From JADGAU01 sp045047105 (GTDB taxonomy: Bacteria > Pseudomonadota > Gammaproteobacteria > GRL18): DNA of 51,979 nucleotides. The stretch lies in contig JASFYQ010000065.1 in assembly GCA_045047105.1 (NCBI GenBank), positions 1 through 51,979 on the forward strand, written 5' to 3'. The notes under the pieces are model-generated. The model saw nothing but the letters and a program-made list of their open reading frames with translations, was not told the origin of the DNA and made no database searches. The translations under genes were made by a program, and so were the position numbers. This document shows, in pieces, positions 42,501-51,659 of this stretch; the stretch's first letter is position 1, and every line of letters begins with the position of its first letter.

Positions 42501-43934
42501 ATGCTAATACCCGAACCCCTATATATTTCTGCAGCACACAAATCATCAGGAAAAACAACCATAACTATCGGCCTTTGTGCAGCTTTGCATCAACTATCTA
42601 ACAAAGTGCAGGCTTTTAAAAAAGGCCCTGATTATATTGATCCGCTATGGCATGCCAGGGCAACATCAAATGCCTGTTATAACCTTGATTACAATACTAT
42701 GTCAGCCAAGGAAATATTAAGCATTTATACCGCTAAATCTGTAAATGCAGAGATTAGCATTATCGAAGGGAACAAAGGTCTCTATGATGGACTTGATCTG
42801 GATGGCAGCAATAGTAATGCAGCATTAGCGAAGTTACTACATGCCAATATTATTCTGGTACTTGATGCTCAGGGTATGACCCGTGGCATTGCCCCTCTGG
42901 TCTTAGGTTATCAAGCATTTGATCCAAAAATCAAAATTGCTGGAGTAATACTAAATAAACTCGGTGGCAGCCGCCATGAAAGTAAACTCCGAGCCGTATT
43001 AGAACATTATACCGATGTACCTGTAATTGGAGCGGTGCATAGACAAAAAGAATTAGAAATTATTGAAAAACATCTGGGTTTAATTCCCAGTAACGAAGAT
43101 CAGCATGCTAAACAAAAAATTCAATCTATTTGCAAAATCATTAAACAAAGCGTTAATCTTGAACAACTAAACCAATTAAGCCAGCAAAGCTTTTCTCTAA
43201 CGATAGACGAAACACCAGCGACTCAGCCAGACAGCAACTTCACTGCCTCTCTAACAAAGCTTAGAATTGCTATTATAAAGGATGAAGCATTTGGCTTTTA
43301 TTATCCTGCTGATTTGGAAACCCTTGAAAAATCAGGAGCAGAACTGGTTTATTGTAGTGCGTTAAACGATCAAAAATTACCGGGAAATATTGATGGTATT
43401 TTTATTGGAGGAGGATTTCCTGAACGCCATATTCAAAAACTATCTGAAAACAAAAGCTTTAAACAGCATCTACAGCAATTAATTGAATCTGGCTTACCCT
43501 GTTATGCTGAGTGTGGTGGTTTGATGTATCTTTCCCGTTCCATTAGTTGGAAAGAACAAACAGCAGAAATGGCAGGAATAATTGATGCAGATGTTATGGT
43601 TACAGATAAGCCTCAGGGAAGAGGTTTAATTCAATTCACTGAAACCGAACTCATGCCCTGGCCTACGGTGGATCACACATCTAAGGCAGAACAAGAAAAC
43701 AAAACAATAGCAGCACATGAATTTCATTATTCAAAACTATGTAATATTTCTAAACAGACAAAATTTGCCTATAAAATTCATCGTGGCATGGGGATAGATG
43801 GCAAGCATGATGCGATTGTTTATAAAAACCTATTAGCCAGTTATGCTCATTTACAAGATACCGAACAAAATCACTGGGCAAAACGCTTTATAAAATTTAT
43901 TATATCAATTAAGAATGGAACCAAAGGACACTAA
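42501..43934 (+). CDS. dsrN: DsrN, cobyrinate a,c-diamide synthase family (siroheme amidase)
   Basis: A 477-residue CobB/CbiA-family protein. The N-terminal ATPase half has SSGKTTITIG (P-loop variant, near residues 12-21), and the C-terminal glutamine amidotransferase half has the nucleophile in CYAECGGLMYLS. In sulfur oxidisers DsrN glutamine-amidates siroheme to the amide form used by DsrAB. Here it is with dsrR, as in A. vinosum, but on the strand opposite the main operon. No cobalamin genes are near, which supports the DsrN reading. Overlaps the longest dsrR frame but not the chosen start. Confidence 0.88.
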   Translation: MLIPEPLYISAAHKSSGKTTITIGLCAALHQLSNKVQAFKKGPDYIDPLWHARATSNACYNLDYNTMSAKEILSIYTAKSVNAEISIIEGNKGLYDGLDLDGSNSNAALAKLLHANIILVLDAQGMTRGIAPLVLGYQAFDPKIKIAGVILNKLGGSRHESKLRAVLEHYTDVPVIGAVHRQKELEIIEKHLGLIPSNEDQHAKQKIQSICKIIKQSVNLEQLNQLSQQSFSLTIDETPATQPDSNFTASLTKLRIAIIKDEAFGFYYPADLETLEKSGAELVYCSALNDQKLPGNIDGIFIGGGFPERHIQKLSENKSFKQHLQQLIESGLPCYAECGGLMYLSRSISWKEQTAEMAGIIDADVMVTDKPQGRGLIQFTETELMPWPTVDHTSKAEQENKTIAAHEFHYSKLCNISKQTKFAYKIHRGMGIDGKHDAIVYKNLLASYAHLQDTEQNHWAKRFIKFIISIKNGTKGH

Positions 43935-43935
43935 T

Positions 43936-44250
43936 ATGATAACCATTACCCCTACCGCAGCAAAACAAATTCTTCTCTCATTTAAATCCTTACCTGCTGA
44001 TGATAAATCAGTTTTACGTATTGCCGTACAACAAAAACCCGATGGTGATTTCCATTATATTATGGGGCTTGATGAGCCTAAAAACAGTGACACCCGTTTT
44101 GTTAGTAATGAAGTAAATATTGCTTTAGCAGAAGAACAAAGTACCCTGATGGATAAAATGGAGATTGATTATGTTGAAGTTAATCCTGGTGAATTTAATT
44201 TTATTTTTAAAAATCCAAACGACCCTAAATATAAAAAACCTGAAGCCTAA
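43936..44250 (+). CDS. dsrR: DsrR, A-type-scaffold-like protein without cysteines
   Basis: A 104-residue IscA-fold protein that contains no Cys, so it cannot bind an Fe-S cluster in the IscA way; this is the DsrR hallmark. The ATG at 43936 with AAAGGA upstream gives exactly the length of A. vinosum DsrR. A longer start at 43915 lies inside dsrN. DsrR is reported to affect dsr expression post-transcriptionally. It is 1 bp beyond the dsrN stop and directly abuts the sensor kinase gene. Confidence 0.9.
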   Translation: MITITPTAAKQILLSFKSLPADDKSVLRIAVQQKPDGDFHYIMGLDEPKNSDTRFVSNEVNIALAEEQSTLMDKMEIDYVEVNPGEFNFIFKNPNDPKYKKPEA

Positions 44251-45825
44251 ATGAAACATGCAAATAATCCTAATTCTGACAAGCCAATTGGTCTAAAAAA
44301 CAGCAGAGTTTTTCTGCCCATAATGATAGCGGCTGGAATATTATTGCTTATAATGCTAAGTAATTTTTTTATTATTCCAGCATATACCCTCGGCTGGTTT
44401 ATAAATTTATTACTTTCTTTCTCTGGACTAACCGTTATTTTTTGGATAGCCTTATTAGTTAAAGAAGAATTGTATATTCCCTTTATCCATATTCGTAATT
44501 GGTCCTTACGATTAAAGGATAAGGATTATACTGCACGGTTGCCATTAGTTGAAAAAACCGAATTTTCTAAACTGGCAAGAGATTTAAATCGGCTCAGCGA
44601 GGTGTTACAATTTTTTTCTGATGAATTCCAGGATAAAGTAGACCGACAAACCAGTAAAATAAAAGACCAAAATGATTCTTTAGATATCCTATATGAAATA
44701 GCAACCACTATTAATGAAGCTAAAAATATGGATGATTTATTATCCAGCTTTTTAGATATTCTGATAAAACTCACCAGTGCACAAGCCGGTAGCGTACGTT
44801 TAATGACGGATGACGAGCAATTGCGTATGGTTGCATCGGTTGGTTTAAACAAAAGTTTTATCCTGGAAGAAGATCTGGTTCCCATTAATCGATGCTTATG
44901 CGGCAGCTCTTTTACCAGTGGAAAAACTGGCCAGAATGATGATGTTAAAACCTGTGCAAAACTCAGTGGAACCAGTTTATTTAAGAATGAAAATCCTGGC
45001 ATTATTTCGGTACCTATTGAGTATCAGGGCAGTTATATAGGTGTTTATAATTTGTTTATTGAGAAAAAACATATCAATATCCAAAATAAGGATCATGAAG
45101 ATTTACTATTAACTGTAGGTAAACACCTGGGCATGGCCTTTGAAAAATTTAAATTAGCACAAGAGGCAAAACAACACTCAGTTATTAAAGAGCGTACCCT
45201 ACTTGCCCATGAATTGCACGATTCATTGGCTCAAACTCTTGCTGGGATAAGGTTCCAGGTAACTATTATTGAAGAAAACCTACACGAAAAAATCCCTATT
45301 ACCAATCAAGAACTATTGCAATTACACGAAAGCATAGATGAAGCCTATACTGAAGTTAGAGCACTAATATCACATTTTAGAGCACCTATGGATAATAAAG
45401 GCTTAATCAAAACTATAAATAAAATCATCCAGAAATTTAAATCAAACTATCCGGTTATGGTATTTTTTCAGGATGAATGGAAAGAGCAAAACCTAAAATC
45501 CGAACACGAGTACCAGATTGTTCGAATTATTCAAGAGGCATTAGCTAATATCAAAAAGCATAGTCAGGCCAGAACGGTTCGAATAATGATAAAAAGCCAC
45601 TCCAATTTTAGTGAAGTTTTAATTGAAGATGATGGAGTAGGCATAAAACAAAACAATATGAACTCCAGCCTAGGCGAACATATCGGCCTGAGTGTGATGG
45701 AAGAAAGAGCCCAGCGTATGGGTGGAACATTGAAGATTGAAAGCGAAACTGGAGAAGGAACTCAAATTCTGTTAAGCTTCCCAACGCATGATTCATCAGA
45801 AAAAACCGTACATTTTGTACACTAA
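44251..45825 (+). CDS. NarX-like sensor histidine kinase with Cys-bearing GAF domain
   Basis: A 524-residue membrane kinase. Two membrane helices (about 22-42 and 49-69) are followed by a HAMP-like linker, a coiled coil, a GAF domain (about 145-305), a HisKA_3 domain with the phospho-His in LLAHELHDSLAQTL (about 317-330), and a HATPase domain with N-box EALANIKKHSQA and GEHIGLSVMEERAQRMGG. Cys215, Cys217 and Cys235 cluster in the GAF (CLCG...C), suggesting a redox or metal site. It begins at the base after the dsrR stop, so it is translated together with dsrR. The cognate regulator follows. Confidence 0.92.
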   Translation: MKHANNPNSDKPIGLKNSRVFLPIMIAAGILLLIMLSNFFIIPAYTLGWFINLLLSFSGLTVIFWIALLVKEELYIPFIHIRNWSLRLKDKDYTARLPLVEKTEFSKLARDLNRLSEVLQFFSDEFQDKVDRQTSKIKDQNDSLDILYEIATTINEAKNMDDLLSSFLDILIKLTSAQAGSVRLMTDDEQLRMVASVGLNKSFILEEDLVPINRCLCGSSFTSGKTGQNDDVKTCAKLSGTSLFKNENPGIISVPIEYQGSYIGVYNLFIEKKHINIQNKDHEDLLLTVGKHLGMAFEKFKLAQEAKQHSVIKERTLLAHELHDSLAQTLAGIRFQVTIIEENLHEKIPITNQELLQLHESIDEAYTEVRALISHFRAPMDNKGLIKTINKIIQKFKSNYPVMVFFQDEWKEQNLKSEHEYQIVRIIQEALANIKKHSQARTVRIMIKSHSNFSEVLIEDDGVGIKQNNMNSSLGEHIGLSVMEERAQRMGGTLKIESETGEGTQILLSFPTHDSSEKTVHFVH

Positions 45826-45854
45826 CAAAGTCACTATTTAATTATGGAAAAAAT

Positions 45855-46526
45855 ATGAGAGTACTACTCATTGACGACCACACCTTATTTAGGGCAGGTT
45901 TACAAGGTTTATTAGAGAGACAAGGAATTGAAGTAATTGGCAGTGCTGGTGGCGGAGAAGAAGGCATTAGACTAGTTAAAGAACATAGCCCTGATGTAGT
46001 TTTACTCGATATGAGAATGCCTGACATCAGTGGTATTGATGTATTAAAACAATTACGCGAAGATGGAGCTGAAATGCCCATTGCCATCCTTACTACTGTG
46101 GATGATGAAAATGATTTAATGGATGCATTACAATGCGGGGCGCAAGGATTTTTACTTAAAGGCATGCAACCCGACGAGCTAGTTACGGCCCTACAAGAAA
46201 TATACGAAGGTAAAACGGTAGTTGCACCCGATCTAACCCCTATTCTTGCTAAAATTGTTCAAGGACATGCTCCAGAGAGAAATCCTAAACCAAATCCATT
46301 TTCAGAGCTTACTCCAAGAGAAACAGAGATTCTGGGCTTATTAGCTGAGGGACAGAGTAATAAAGTAATTGCCAGAAACCTGGATATTTCAGATGGTACA
46401 GTAAAGCTACACGTTAAGGCTATTTTAAGAAAGCTCGAAATTCATTCACGGGTAGAAGCCGCTGTTATGGCTGTACAGCATGGTTTAAAAAATTCCAGCT
46501 CAGCGCATCCACCTAATCCCAAATAG
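45855..46526 (+). CDS. NarL/LuxR-family response regulator
   Basis: A 223-residue regulator: receiver domain (1-120, phospho-Asp52 in LLDMRMPD, acidic pair Asp7/Asp8, Lys in FLLKGM) and a LuxR helix-turn-helix (about 155-215, LTPRETEILGLLAEGQSN). It follows the kinase by 29 bp and is its evident partner. By position it may control the dsr/Cas6-like region. It could act on other respiratory genes, as NarL does. Confidence 0.95.
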   Translation: MRVLLIDDHTLFRAGLQGLLERQGIEVIGSAGGGEEGIRLVKEHSPDVVLLDMRMPDISGIDVLKQLREDGAEMPIAILTTVDDENDLMDALQCGAQGFLLKGMQPDELVTALQEIYEGKTVVAPDLTPILAKIVQGHAPERNPKPNPFSELTPRETEILGLLAEGQSNKVIARNLDISDGTVKLHVKAILRKLEIHSRVEAAVMAVQHGLKNSSSAHPPNPK

Positions 46527-46535
46527 CTAAAAGCA

Positions 46536-47027
46536 ATGACTAAAAAGAAATACCTCAGCCTGAACCAACTGATCGCTCAAGCTGAAAAAGACTGTAGCGA
46601 AATGTTTCCATGGGATGTTGAAGAACTTTTTGAAAGTTCGGATACAGCCAAATCACAAACCTTATTAGTTGATATTAGAGAACCCTATGAGTTTGAAGCA
46701 ATGCACATCGAAAACTCGATTAATATACCAAGGGGTTTATTAGAAACCGCCTGTGAATGGGCCTATGATGAAACAGTGCCCGAACTTGTTAAAGCCAGAC
46801 AGAAAAAAATTATTCTAATTTGCCGTTCAGGTAACCGTAGCTTACTTGCTGCTCAGACTCTGAGCATTATGGGCTATGAAGATGTTCACTCCCTAAAAAC
46901 AGGACTTAGAGGTTGGAATGAATACGACTTACCTCTAATTAATAAACAAGGGCCTGTTGATGCGGATGATGCCGATGAATACCACCAGGCCCATGTAAGC
47001 AAGGAACAAATGGGGCCAGCTAATTGA
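46536..47027 (+). CDS. Rhodanese-domain sulfurtransferase
   Basis: A 163-residue single-domain rhodanese. The catalytic Cys96 is in LICRSGNRS, and IREPYEFEAMHIENSINIPRG carries the usual N-terminal signature in two pieces. There is no signal peptide, so it is cytoplasmic and could feed persulfide into the DsrEFH/DsrC chain or TusA. It begins 9 bp after the regulator, so it is in the same unit. Its N-terminal 40 residues are an extra helical segment. Confidence 0.92.
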   Translation: MTKKKYLSLNQLIAQAEKDCSEMFPWDVEELFESSDTAKSQTLLVDIREPYEFEAMHIENSINIPRGLLETACEWAYDETVPELVKARQKKIILICRSGNRSLLAAQTLSIMGYEDVHSLKTGLRGWNEYDLPLINKQGPVDADDADEYHQAHVSKEQMGPAN

Positions 47028-47091
47028 TAGCTACTTTAAACTGATTCCTGCTTTTTATCACACTATGAGTGAGAAAAATAATACCATAAAA

Positions 47092-47424
47092 TTATCGATA
47101 TTTTTTTAGATTTCTTTTTCTACTACCCTGCTGTATCACCAATCCAACAATATCTTTTACCCCACTTATTTCAACAGTCTCATATAAATCATTAAGTGGT
47201 TGTAAGAAAAATCTTTTCTCTTCAATTCGTAATTGCCTTAAAATAAATTCACCATCTACTTTAGCAATAACATATGAACCATCTCTTACTGGTGCTTCAG
47301 GATCAATAACTAATAACACATTATGTTCAAATTCTGGCTGCATACTATCACCTAGTGCTCGCAAAGCAAACACTTCTTTAGCACTACAACTGCCTTCTAT
47401 GGGGGGTATTTTACTTTTAATCAT
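47092..47424 (-). CDS. S24/LexA-like domain protein without DNA-binding domain
   Basis: A 110-residue protein matching only the C-terminal peptidase domain of LexA/phage-repressor proteins. The nucleophile-type Ser27 is in LGDSMQPEF. At the position of the catalytic Lys (TVKRL in LexA) there is Arg63 (ILRQL), so self-cleavage is doubtful. There is no helix-turn-helix. It may be a free-standing sensor or partner domain, or a truncated repressor. Convergent with the rhodanese gene. Confidence 0.75.
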   Translation of the reverse strand: MIKSKIPPIEGSCSAKEVFALRALGDSMQPEFEHNVLLVIDPEAPVRDGSYVIAKVDGEFILRQLRIEEKRFFLQPLNDLYETVEISGVKDIVGLVIQQGSRKRNLKKYR

Positions 47425-47725
47425 ATATTCTAAGTTTTTTTGTTTGCTTATCCTGTCAGGATTTTAGTCCAAAATAAATTCTGCATAGCAAGATCATATT
47501 GAGCTAGAAGTATAATTTTCAAGTTTTAATTTCACTTTAAACTGGATAACAGCTAATAAATAAAAAATATCATTCATTAATTGAAGTAAACAAATAACAA
47601 AATTGTCATTTTGTGACACAGTTCTTGCTCAAACAGCAAAACTGTGAAAAATACCTCATCTATTTTTTGAATATCAATATATCATCACTATTAATACAAC
47701 ACCATTGATAAGAAGGAATAGTAGC
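47425..47725. other. 301-bp divergent region with small palindromes
   Basis: TCCTG-T-CAGGA is a perfect palindrome at 47451-47461, 27 bp upstream of the S24-like ATG, a position suited to an operator. TGTCA (47604-47608) with TGACA (47614-47618) is a weaker inverted repeat, about 108 bp before the HD-GYP start. The rest is AT-rich with no gene. Confidence 0.4.
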
Positions 47726-49033
47726 ATGCCCATTCAAACACAAAAAATATCAGTTTATAGTCTGGTAATTGGCATGTTTATATATAAATTGGATCGTCCC
47801 TGGGCTGATACCAATTATCCACTGGAAGGTTTTTATATTACCAGCGCAGATGAAATTAGAAAATTAAAATTAGTTTGTCGTTATGCTTTTATAGATGTAG
47901 AACGCAGTAATCTACAATCAAATAAACAACAACGTCTATTAGCACTCAATAGTACTAAAGCATTACCATCACAAACTAAAAAAAATACCACTAGAAAACC
48001 GATACGATTACCTGATCAACAAAACTATAACAATGTAATTCCACTTAAACGGGTTATGAAAAAAGCGATTAAAAACCACCAACAATTACATCACTCCGTT
48101 AATTATTTATTTAGTCATATTTCAAGCCACAATATTGTTAATATTAATCAAGTAAAAGAAGTCTTATCTACTACTGTGGATACAATGATTGATAATCCTG
48201 ACGCACTGATGTGGATAGCAAGAACCAGAGAAAATGACGATTATAGCTATAACTTTGTTTTAAAGCAGACCATCTGGGCTTTAGCCACTGCACGTCAATT
48301 AGGTATGAATAAAGCAGATATGGAGCGTTTGGCTCTGGCCAGTATTTTATCTGGAATTGGTAAAAATAAGTTGCCGCTGAGCCTATTACAAAATGAGCAT
48401 AGACTAACAGCAAAACAATTTTCAATTTACCAGAAACATATTAGTTACACCGTAAATATTCTTAAGAAAATGAAAAATATACATCCTCAAGTAATTCACA
48501 TAGTACAAAATCATTGTGAATATATTGATGGTTCAGGTTATCCCAATAAACTAAAAGCTAATGAAATATACCTTGCTTCGCAGGTTATTGGACTTGCAGC
48601 TTTTTATGAAATACAGAGTAACCCTAGAGATCTCAGTAGAGCAGTAAGTCCAAACGAAACTTTAGAAAAATTAAATGCCAATAAAGGCAAAAAATTTAAC
48701 GCGGAACTGGTTGAAAAATTTGTTCAGGCTATAGGAATTTACCCAACAGGAACCTTAGTACAACTCAATACTGGAGAAATTGCAGTAATTGTTGAAAGCA
48801 AAGATCCTGGGCTGAAACAACAACGTTTACGTCCTAATATTATTATTTTAAGAAATACGATGGATGAAAAAAATGCCCAACAAAAGCTGATTAAGCTTTC
48901 AGCAGAGAATAATAAGCTACAAATACTACAAAGCCTGCCTATGGGAGCACATGATATTCATATTAATGAAATTAATAAAGCCGTATATAGATACAATCAT
49001 GTATGGGAATTAAAACGAGTAATGGGTTTTTAA
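47726..49033 (+). CDS. HD-GYP-type protein with DUF3391 N-terminus, degenerate HD dyad
   Basis: A 435-residue cytosolic protein; I take ATG 47726 with AGAAGGA upstream rather than a frame starting at 47705. The N-terminal ~120 residues resemble DUF3391 (VYSLVIGMFIYKLDRPW; IDVERS). The HD-GYP domain follows (about 145-340). The GYP half is intact (HCEYIDGSGYP), but the expected HDIGK reads SGIGK (ILSGIGKNKLP). The metal-binding His and Asp are thus missing, so c-di-GMP phosphodiesterase activity is unlikely. The C-terminal tail is a beta-rich addition with no known name. Confidence 0.85.
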   Translation: MPIQTQKISVYSLVIGMFIYKLDRPWADTNYPLEGFYITSADEIRKLKLVCRYAFIDVERSNLQSNKQQRLLALNSTKALPSQTKKNTTRKPIRLPDQQNYNNVIPLKRVMKKAIKNHQQLHHSVNYLFSHISSHNIVNINQVKEVLSTTVDTMIDNPDALMWIARTRENDDYSYNFVLKQTIWALATARQLGMNKADMERLALASILSGIGKNKLPLSLLQNEHRLTAKQFSIYQKHISYTVNILKKMKNIHPQVIHIVQNHCEYIDGSGYPNKLKANEIYLASQVIGLAAFYEIQSNPRDLSRAVSPNETLEKLNANKGKKFNAELVEKFVQAIGIYPTGTLVQLNTGEIAVIVESKDPGLKQQRLRPNIIILRNTMDEKNAQQKLIKLSAENNKLQILQSLPMGAHDIHINEINKAVYRYNHVWELKRVMGF

Positions 49034-49102
49034 AAAATAAGCAAGTACTCAAAATCCTTTAAAACCAATTTAACTTCTGAACGATCAATTATCCCCTGAT
49101 TT

Positions 49103-49954
49103 TTATTTATTAAGCAATTTTTTTTCGCCCGCTTCTACCGATTGATAAATCAGGGTATTAATAGTCATTGGCCCAACTCCCCCTGGGACTGGAGTATAAG
49201 CACTAACACGGTTCATCAGAGGCTCAAGTTCTATATCTCCTACTCCACCAGGATGGTAACCTGCATCCACTACAACAGCACCGTCTTTAAACCACTCCGC
49301 TTTAAGAAATTGTGGTCGGCCTACAGCACCAACCACAATATCTGCACGTTTAATATACTCTTCAAGTTGTTGCGTTTTAGAGTGGCATATTGTAACCGTT
49401 GCATTAGCATTTAATAACATCATTGCCATTGGTTTACCTAAAATAGGGCTGCGACCAACGACCACTGCATTTTTACCTTGCAATGCAATGTCATACGCTT
49501 CAAGCAAGCGCATAATGCCCTTCGGTGTGGCACAACCATAAGCCTGTTCTCCCATTGTCATACGCCCAAAACCTAAGCAGGTTACTCCATCAACATCTTT
49601 AGTTAAATCAATACTATCAAAACAAACTCGCTCATCTATCTGGGCGGGAACTGGGTGTTGAAGAAGAATACCATGAACATTAGGATTATTATTCAACGCT
49701 ATAATTTTATCGCGCAGTTGTTCAGTTGTAGTATCATCTGCAAGCTCGACTTTTAGTGATTCCATGCCAATACGTTCACAGGCATTAGCTTTCATTTTAA
49801 CATAGGTAGCTGAAGCGGGATCTGCTCCAACAAGAATAGTGGCCAAAATGGGGCTAGCTCCATTACTGGCCTGCTTCAATGCCGCAACTCTTTTACTTAG
49901 CTCATGTTCGGTTTTTTTTGCCAATGCTTTACCATCAAGTACTAATGCGGACAT
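49103..49954 (-). CDS. folD: Bifunctional methylenetetrahydrofolate dehydrogenase/cyclohydrolase
   Basis: A 283-residue C1-metabolism enzyme. The substrate site has VGADPASATYVKMKANACE, including the catalytic Lys; GVTCLGFGRM and VVGRSPILGKPMAMML bind the cofactor, and PVPGGVGPMTINTL ends it. Length matches E. coli FolD (288). Monocistronic; convergent with the HD-GYP gene and 310 bp from nosD. Confidence 0.97.
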   Translation of the reverse strand: MSALVLDGKALAKKTEHELSKRVAALKQASNGASPILATILVGADPASATYVKMKANACERIGMESLKVELADDTTTEQLRDKIIALNNNPNVHGILLQHPVPAQIDERVCFDSIDLTKDVDGVTCLGFGRMTMGEQAYGCATPKGIMRLLEAYDIALQGKNAVVVGRSPILGKPMAMMLLNANATVTICHSKTQQLEEYIKRADIVVGAVGRPQFLKAEWFKDGAVVVDAGYHPGGVGDIELEPLMNRVSAYTPVPGGVGPMTINTLIYQSVEAGEKKLLNK

Positions 49955-50264
49955 AGATTTTTCCTTAGGTTTTACAGTTTAATTATTAAGCTATGGGGGA
50001 TAAATACTGCTTCAAAAAAGCACATCTATTTATGTTCTATATACTCTCTAAAATATTTCCGTAATATTAATTCTGGGGGCAATAATTTTGCACATTCTAC
50101 CACAAAAACTAGCCCACCTCCCTGATTCTTTTTTTGCTTTTAATATGGGAGTTAAGCTAAGCAGTTATTACAATTACTCACTACATTGTGTCTACATCTT
50201 TTCTTAAAGCTCTTTATTTTTTAAGCTATTCTAGAGAATATACAAACAATGTTATAATGCCCGC
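49955..50264. other. 310-bp divergent region between folD and nosD-like gene
   Basis: Holds a short inverted repeat AATATT-TCCGT-AATATT (50052-50068, 5-base spacer). A good -10 box, TATAAT, is at 50253-50258, only 6 bases before the nosD-like ATG. No gene or RNA gene recognised. Confidence 0.4.
50253..50258 (+). promoter_or_regulatory. Candidate -10 box directly before the nosD-like start
   Basis: TATAAT, with a poor -35 (TTCTAG at 50229-50234, 18-base spacer). The start point would fall on or next to the ATG at 50265, and no Shine-Dalgarno sequence is present, so the mRNA may be leaderless. Confidence 0.4.
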
Positions 50265-51476
50265 ATGATTAGAAACCCATATGTTTATTTACTACTGATT
50301 AATTTTTTTCTTGCTACTCCTGTCTATAGCTTACCCCCCATGCAATTATATGTAGAGCTTACTCCTGCTGGTGGCGTATTACGTCCTGAACCGGGCATAT
50401 ATGCAGGGCCAGTTGTTTTAAACCGGGCAATAACAATTGATGGGCAAGGAAAAGTAACTATTGATGCAGAGGGAGATGACACTGTACTTACTATAAAAAC
50501 AGATAATTGCATTATCAGGGGCTTACACCTGACGGGTTCAGGAGAATCCTATAATGATATAGATTCAGCTATTACTATAGAAGGTGATAATAATCTTATT
50601 GAAAATAATACCATAGATGAAGTTTTATTTGGTATAAATCTAAGCAGTGCCAATGAGAATATTATTAGAAAAAACCGTATCACCTCAAGAGAAAATGAAA
50701 TTAGTCTTCGAGGAGATGGATTACGTTTATGGAATAGCCATGATAATTTTTTTGTAGAAAATAATATAACTAGAGCCAGAGACGTTTTCATTATAAATTC
50801 AAATGCTAATACTTTTCTGGCAAATCAGATCAGTCATAGCCGAGTAGGCCTGCAATTTGTATTTTCACCAGAAAATAAAATTATAAATAATACTATTGCT
50901 CATAATAGTACTGGAATTTTGGTGCTTTATTCAAACGATCTACTGATTGAGGGAAATACCATTACACATTTACGTAGCTTTTCTGGCTCGGCTTTGGCAT
51001 TTAAAGAAAGTAATGGGGTTGTTGCACAAAATAATAGCATTTTACATTGTGCAACCGGAGTCTCTGCTAATTCCCCTGTACATCCTGAAAACAGACTTTC
51101 GCTATTTAATAATCGCTTTGCATATAATGATGTGGCACTCTATTTTTATGGTGAAAAAGGGGGGCATATTATCCATAAAAATCACTTTGATAATAATTTA
51201 ATTGATGTTCAAGTAAGCAGCCCTACCACTGCCTTACATAATGATTGGAAAGGTAACTTCTGGGATACCTATCAGGGTTTTGATCAAAATAAAGACGGTT
51301 TTGGAGATACTGCTTTTGAGCTATATAGTTACTCTGATAGAATCTGGCGAGACCGCCCCATGACCCAGTTTTTTCGTGGCTCAGCATTATTTGAAACCAT
51401 TGATTTTGCCGAACGCCTGAGTAGCTTTTCTGCACCACAGATGATCCTAAGAGATCCTCAACCACAAATGCCATAA
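50265..51476 (+). CDS. NosD-like periplasmic beta-helix protein
   Basis: A 403-residue protein with a Sec signal (residues 1-22, cut after VYS) and a parallel beta-helix of NxxxxNxI-type repeats (about 90-330: NNLIENNTI, NENIIRKNRI, NTFLANQI). The C-terminus FWDTYQGFDQNKDGFGDT and YSDRIWRDRPMTQFFRGSALF is the NosD end that distinguishes it from general CASH-domain proteins. NosD helps mature the copper centre of nitrous oxide reductase. No nosZ, nosR, nosF or nosY adjoins it, so the role here is open. Confidence 0.82.
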   Translation: MIRNPYVYLLLINFFLATPVYSLPPMQLYVELTPAGGVLRPEPGIYAGPVVLNRAITIDGQGKVTIDAEGDDTVLTIKTDNCIIRGLHLTGSGESYNDIDSAITIEGDNNLIENNTIDEVLFGINLSSANENIIRKNRITSRENEISLRGDGLRLWNSHDNFFVENNITRARDVFIINSNANTFLANQISHSRVGLQFVFSPENKIINNTIAHNSTGILVLYSNDLLIEGNTITHLRSFSGSALAFKESNGVVAQNNSILHCATGVSANSPVHPENRLSLFNNRFAYNDVALYFYGEKGGHIIHKNHFDNNLIDVQVSSPTTALHNDWKGNFWDTYQGFDQNKDGFGDTAFELYSYSDRIWRDRPMTQFFRGSALFETIDFAERLSSFSAPQMILRDPQPQMP

Positions 51477-51659
51477 AAATTTACGCAGCTATTTTTAACC
51501 ATTATTATTAAAGAAAGGGAATAATAACTTGGTTTTCTGCCAGCTCAACCATATATTTATTTAAATATACTGATCTAATTCAATAACTCAATTTTTTCAT
51601 TAGCACTCAGCTTATGCTAAAATGAACTAAAATATTACCATTTAATAACGAGAAAAAAT

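Noticed and set aside
42501..43934. Cobalamin biosynthesis CobB
   Set aside because: Same family, but no cobalamin genes are near and dsrR follows, so DsrN is the better reading.
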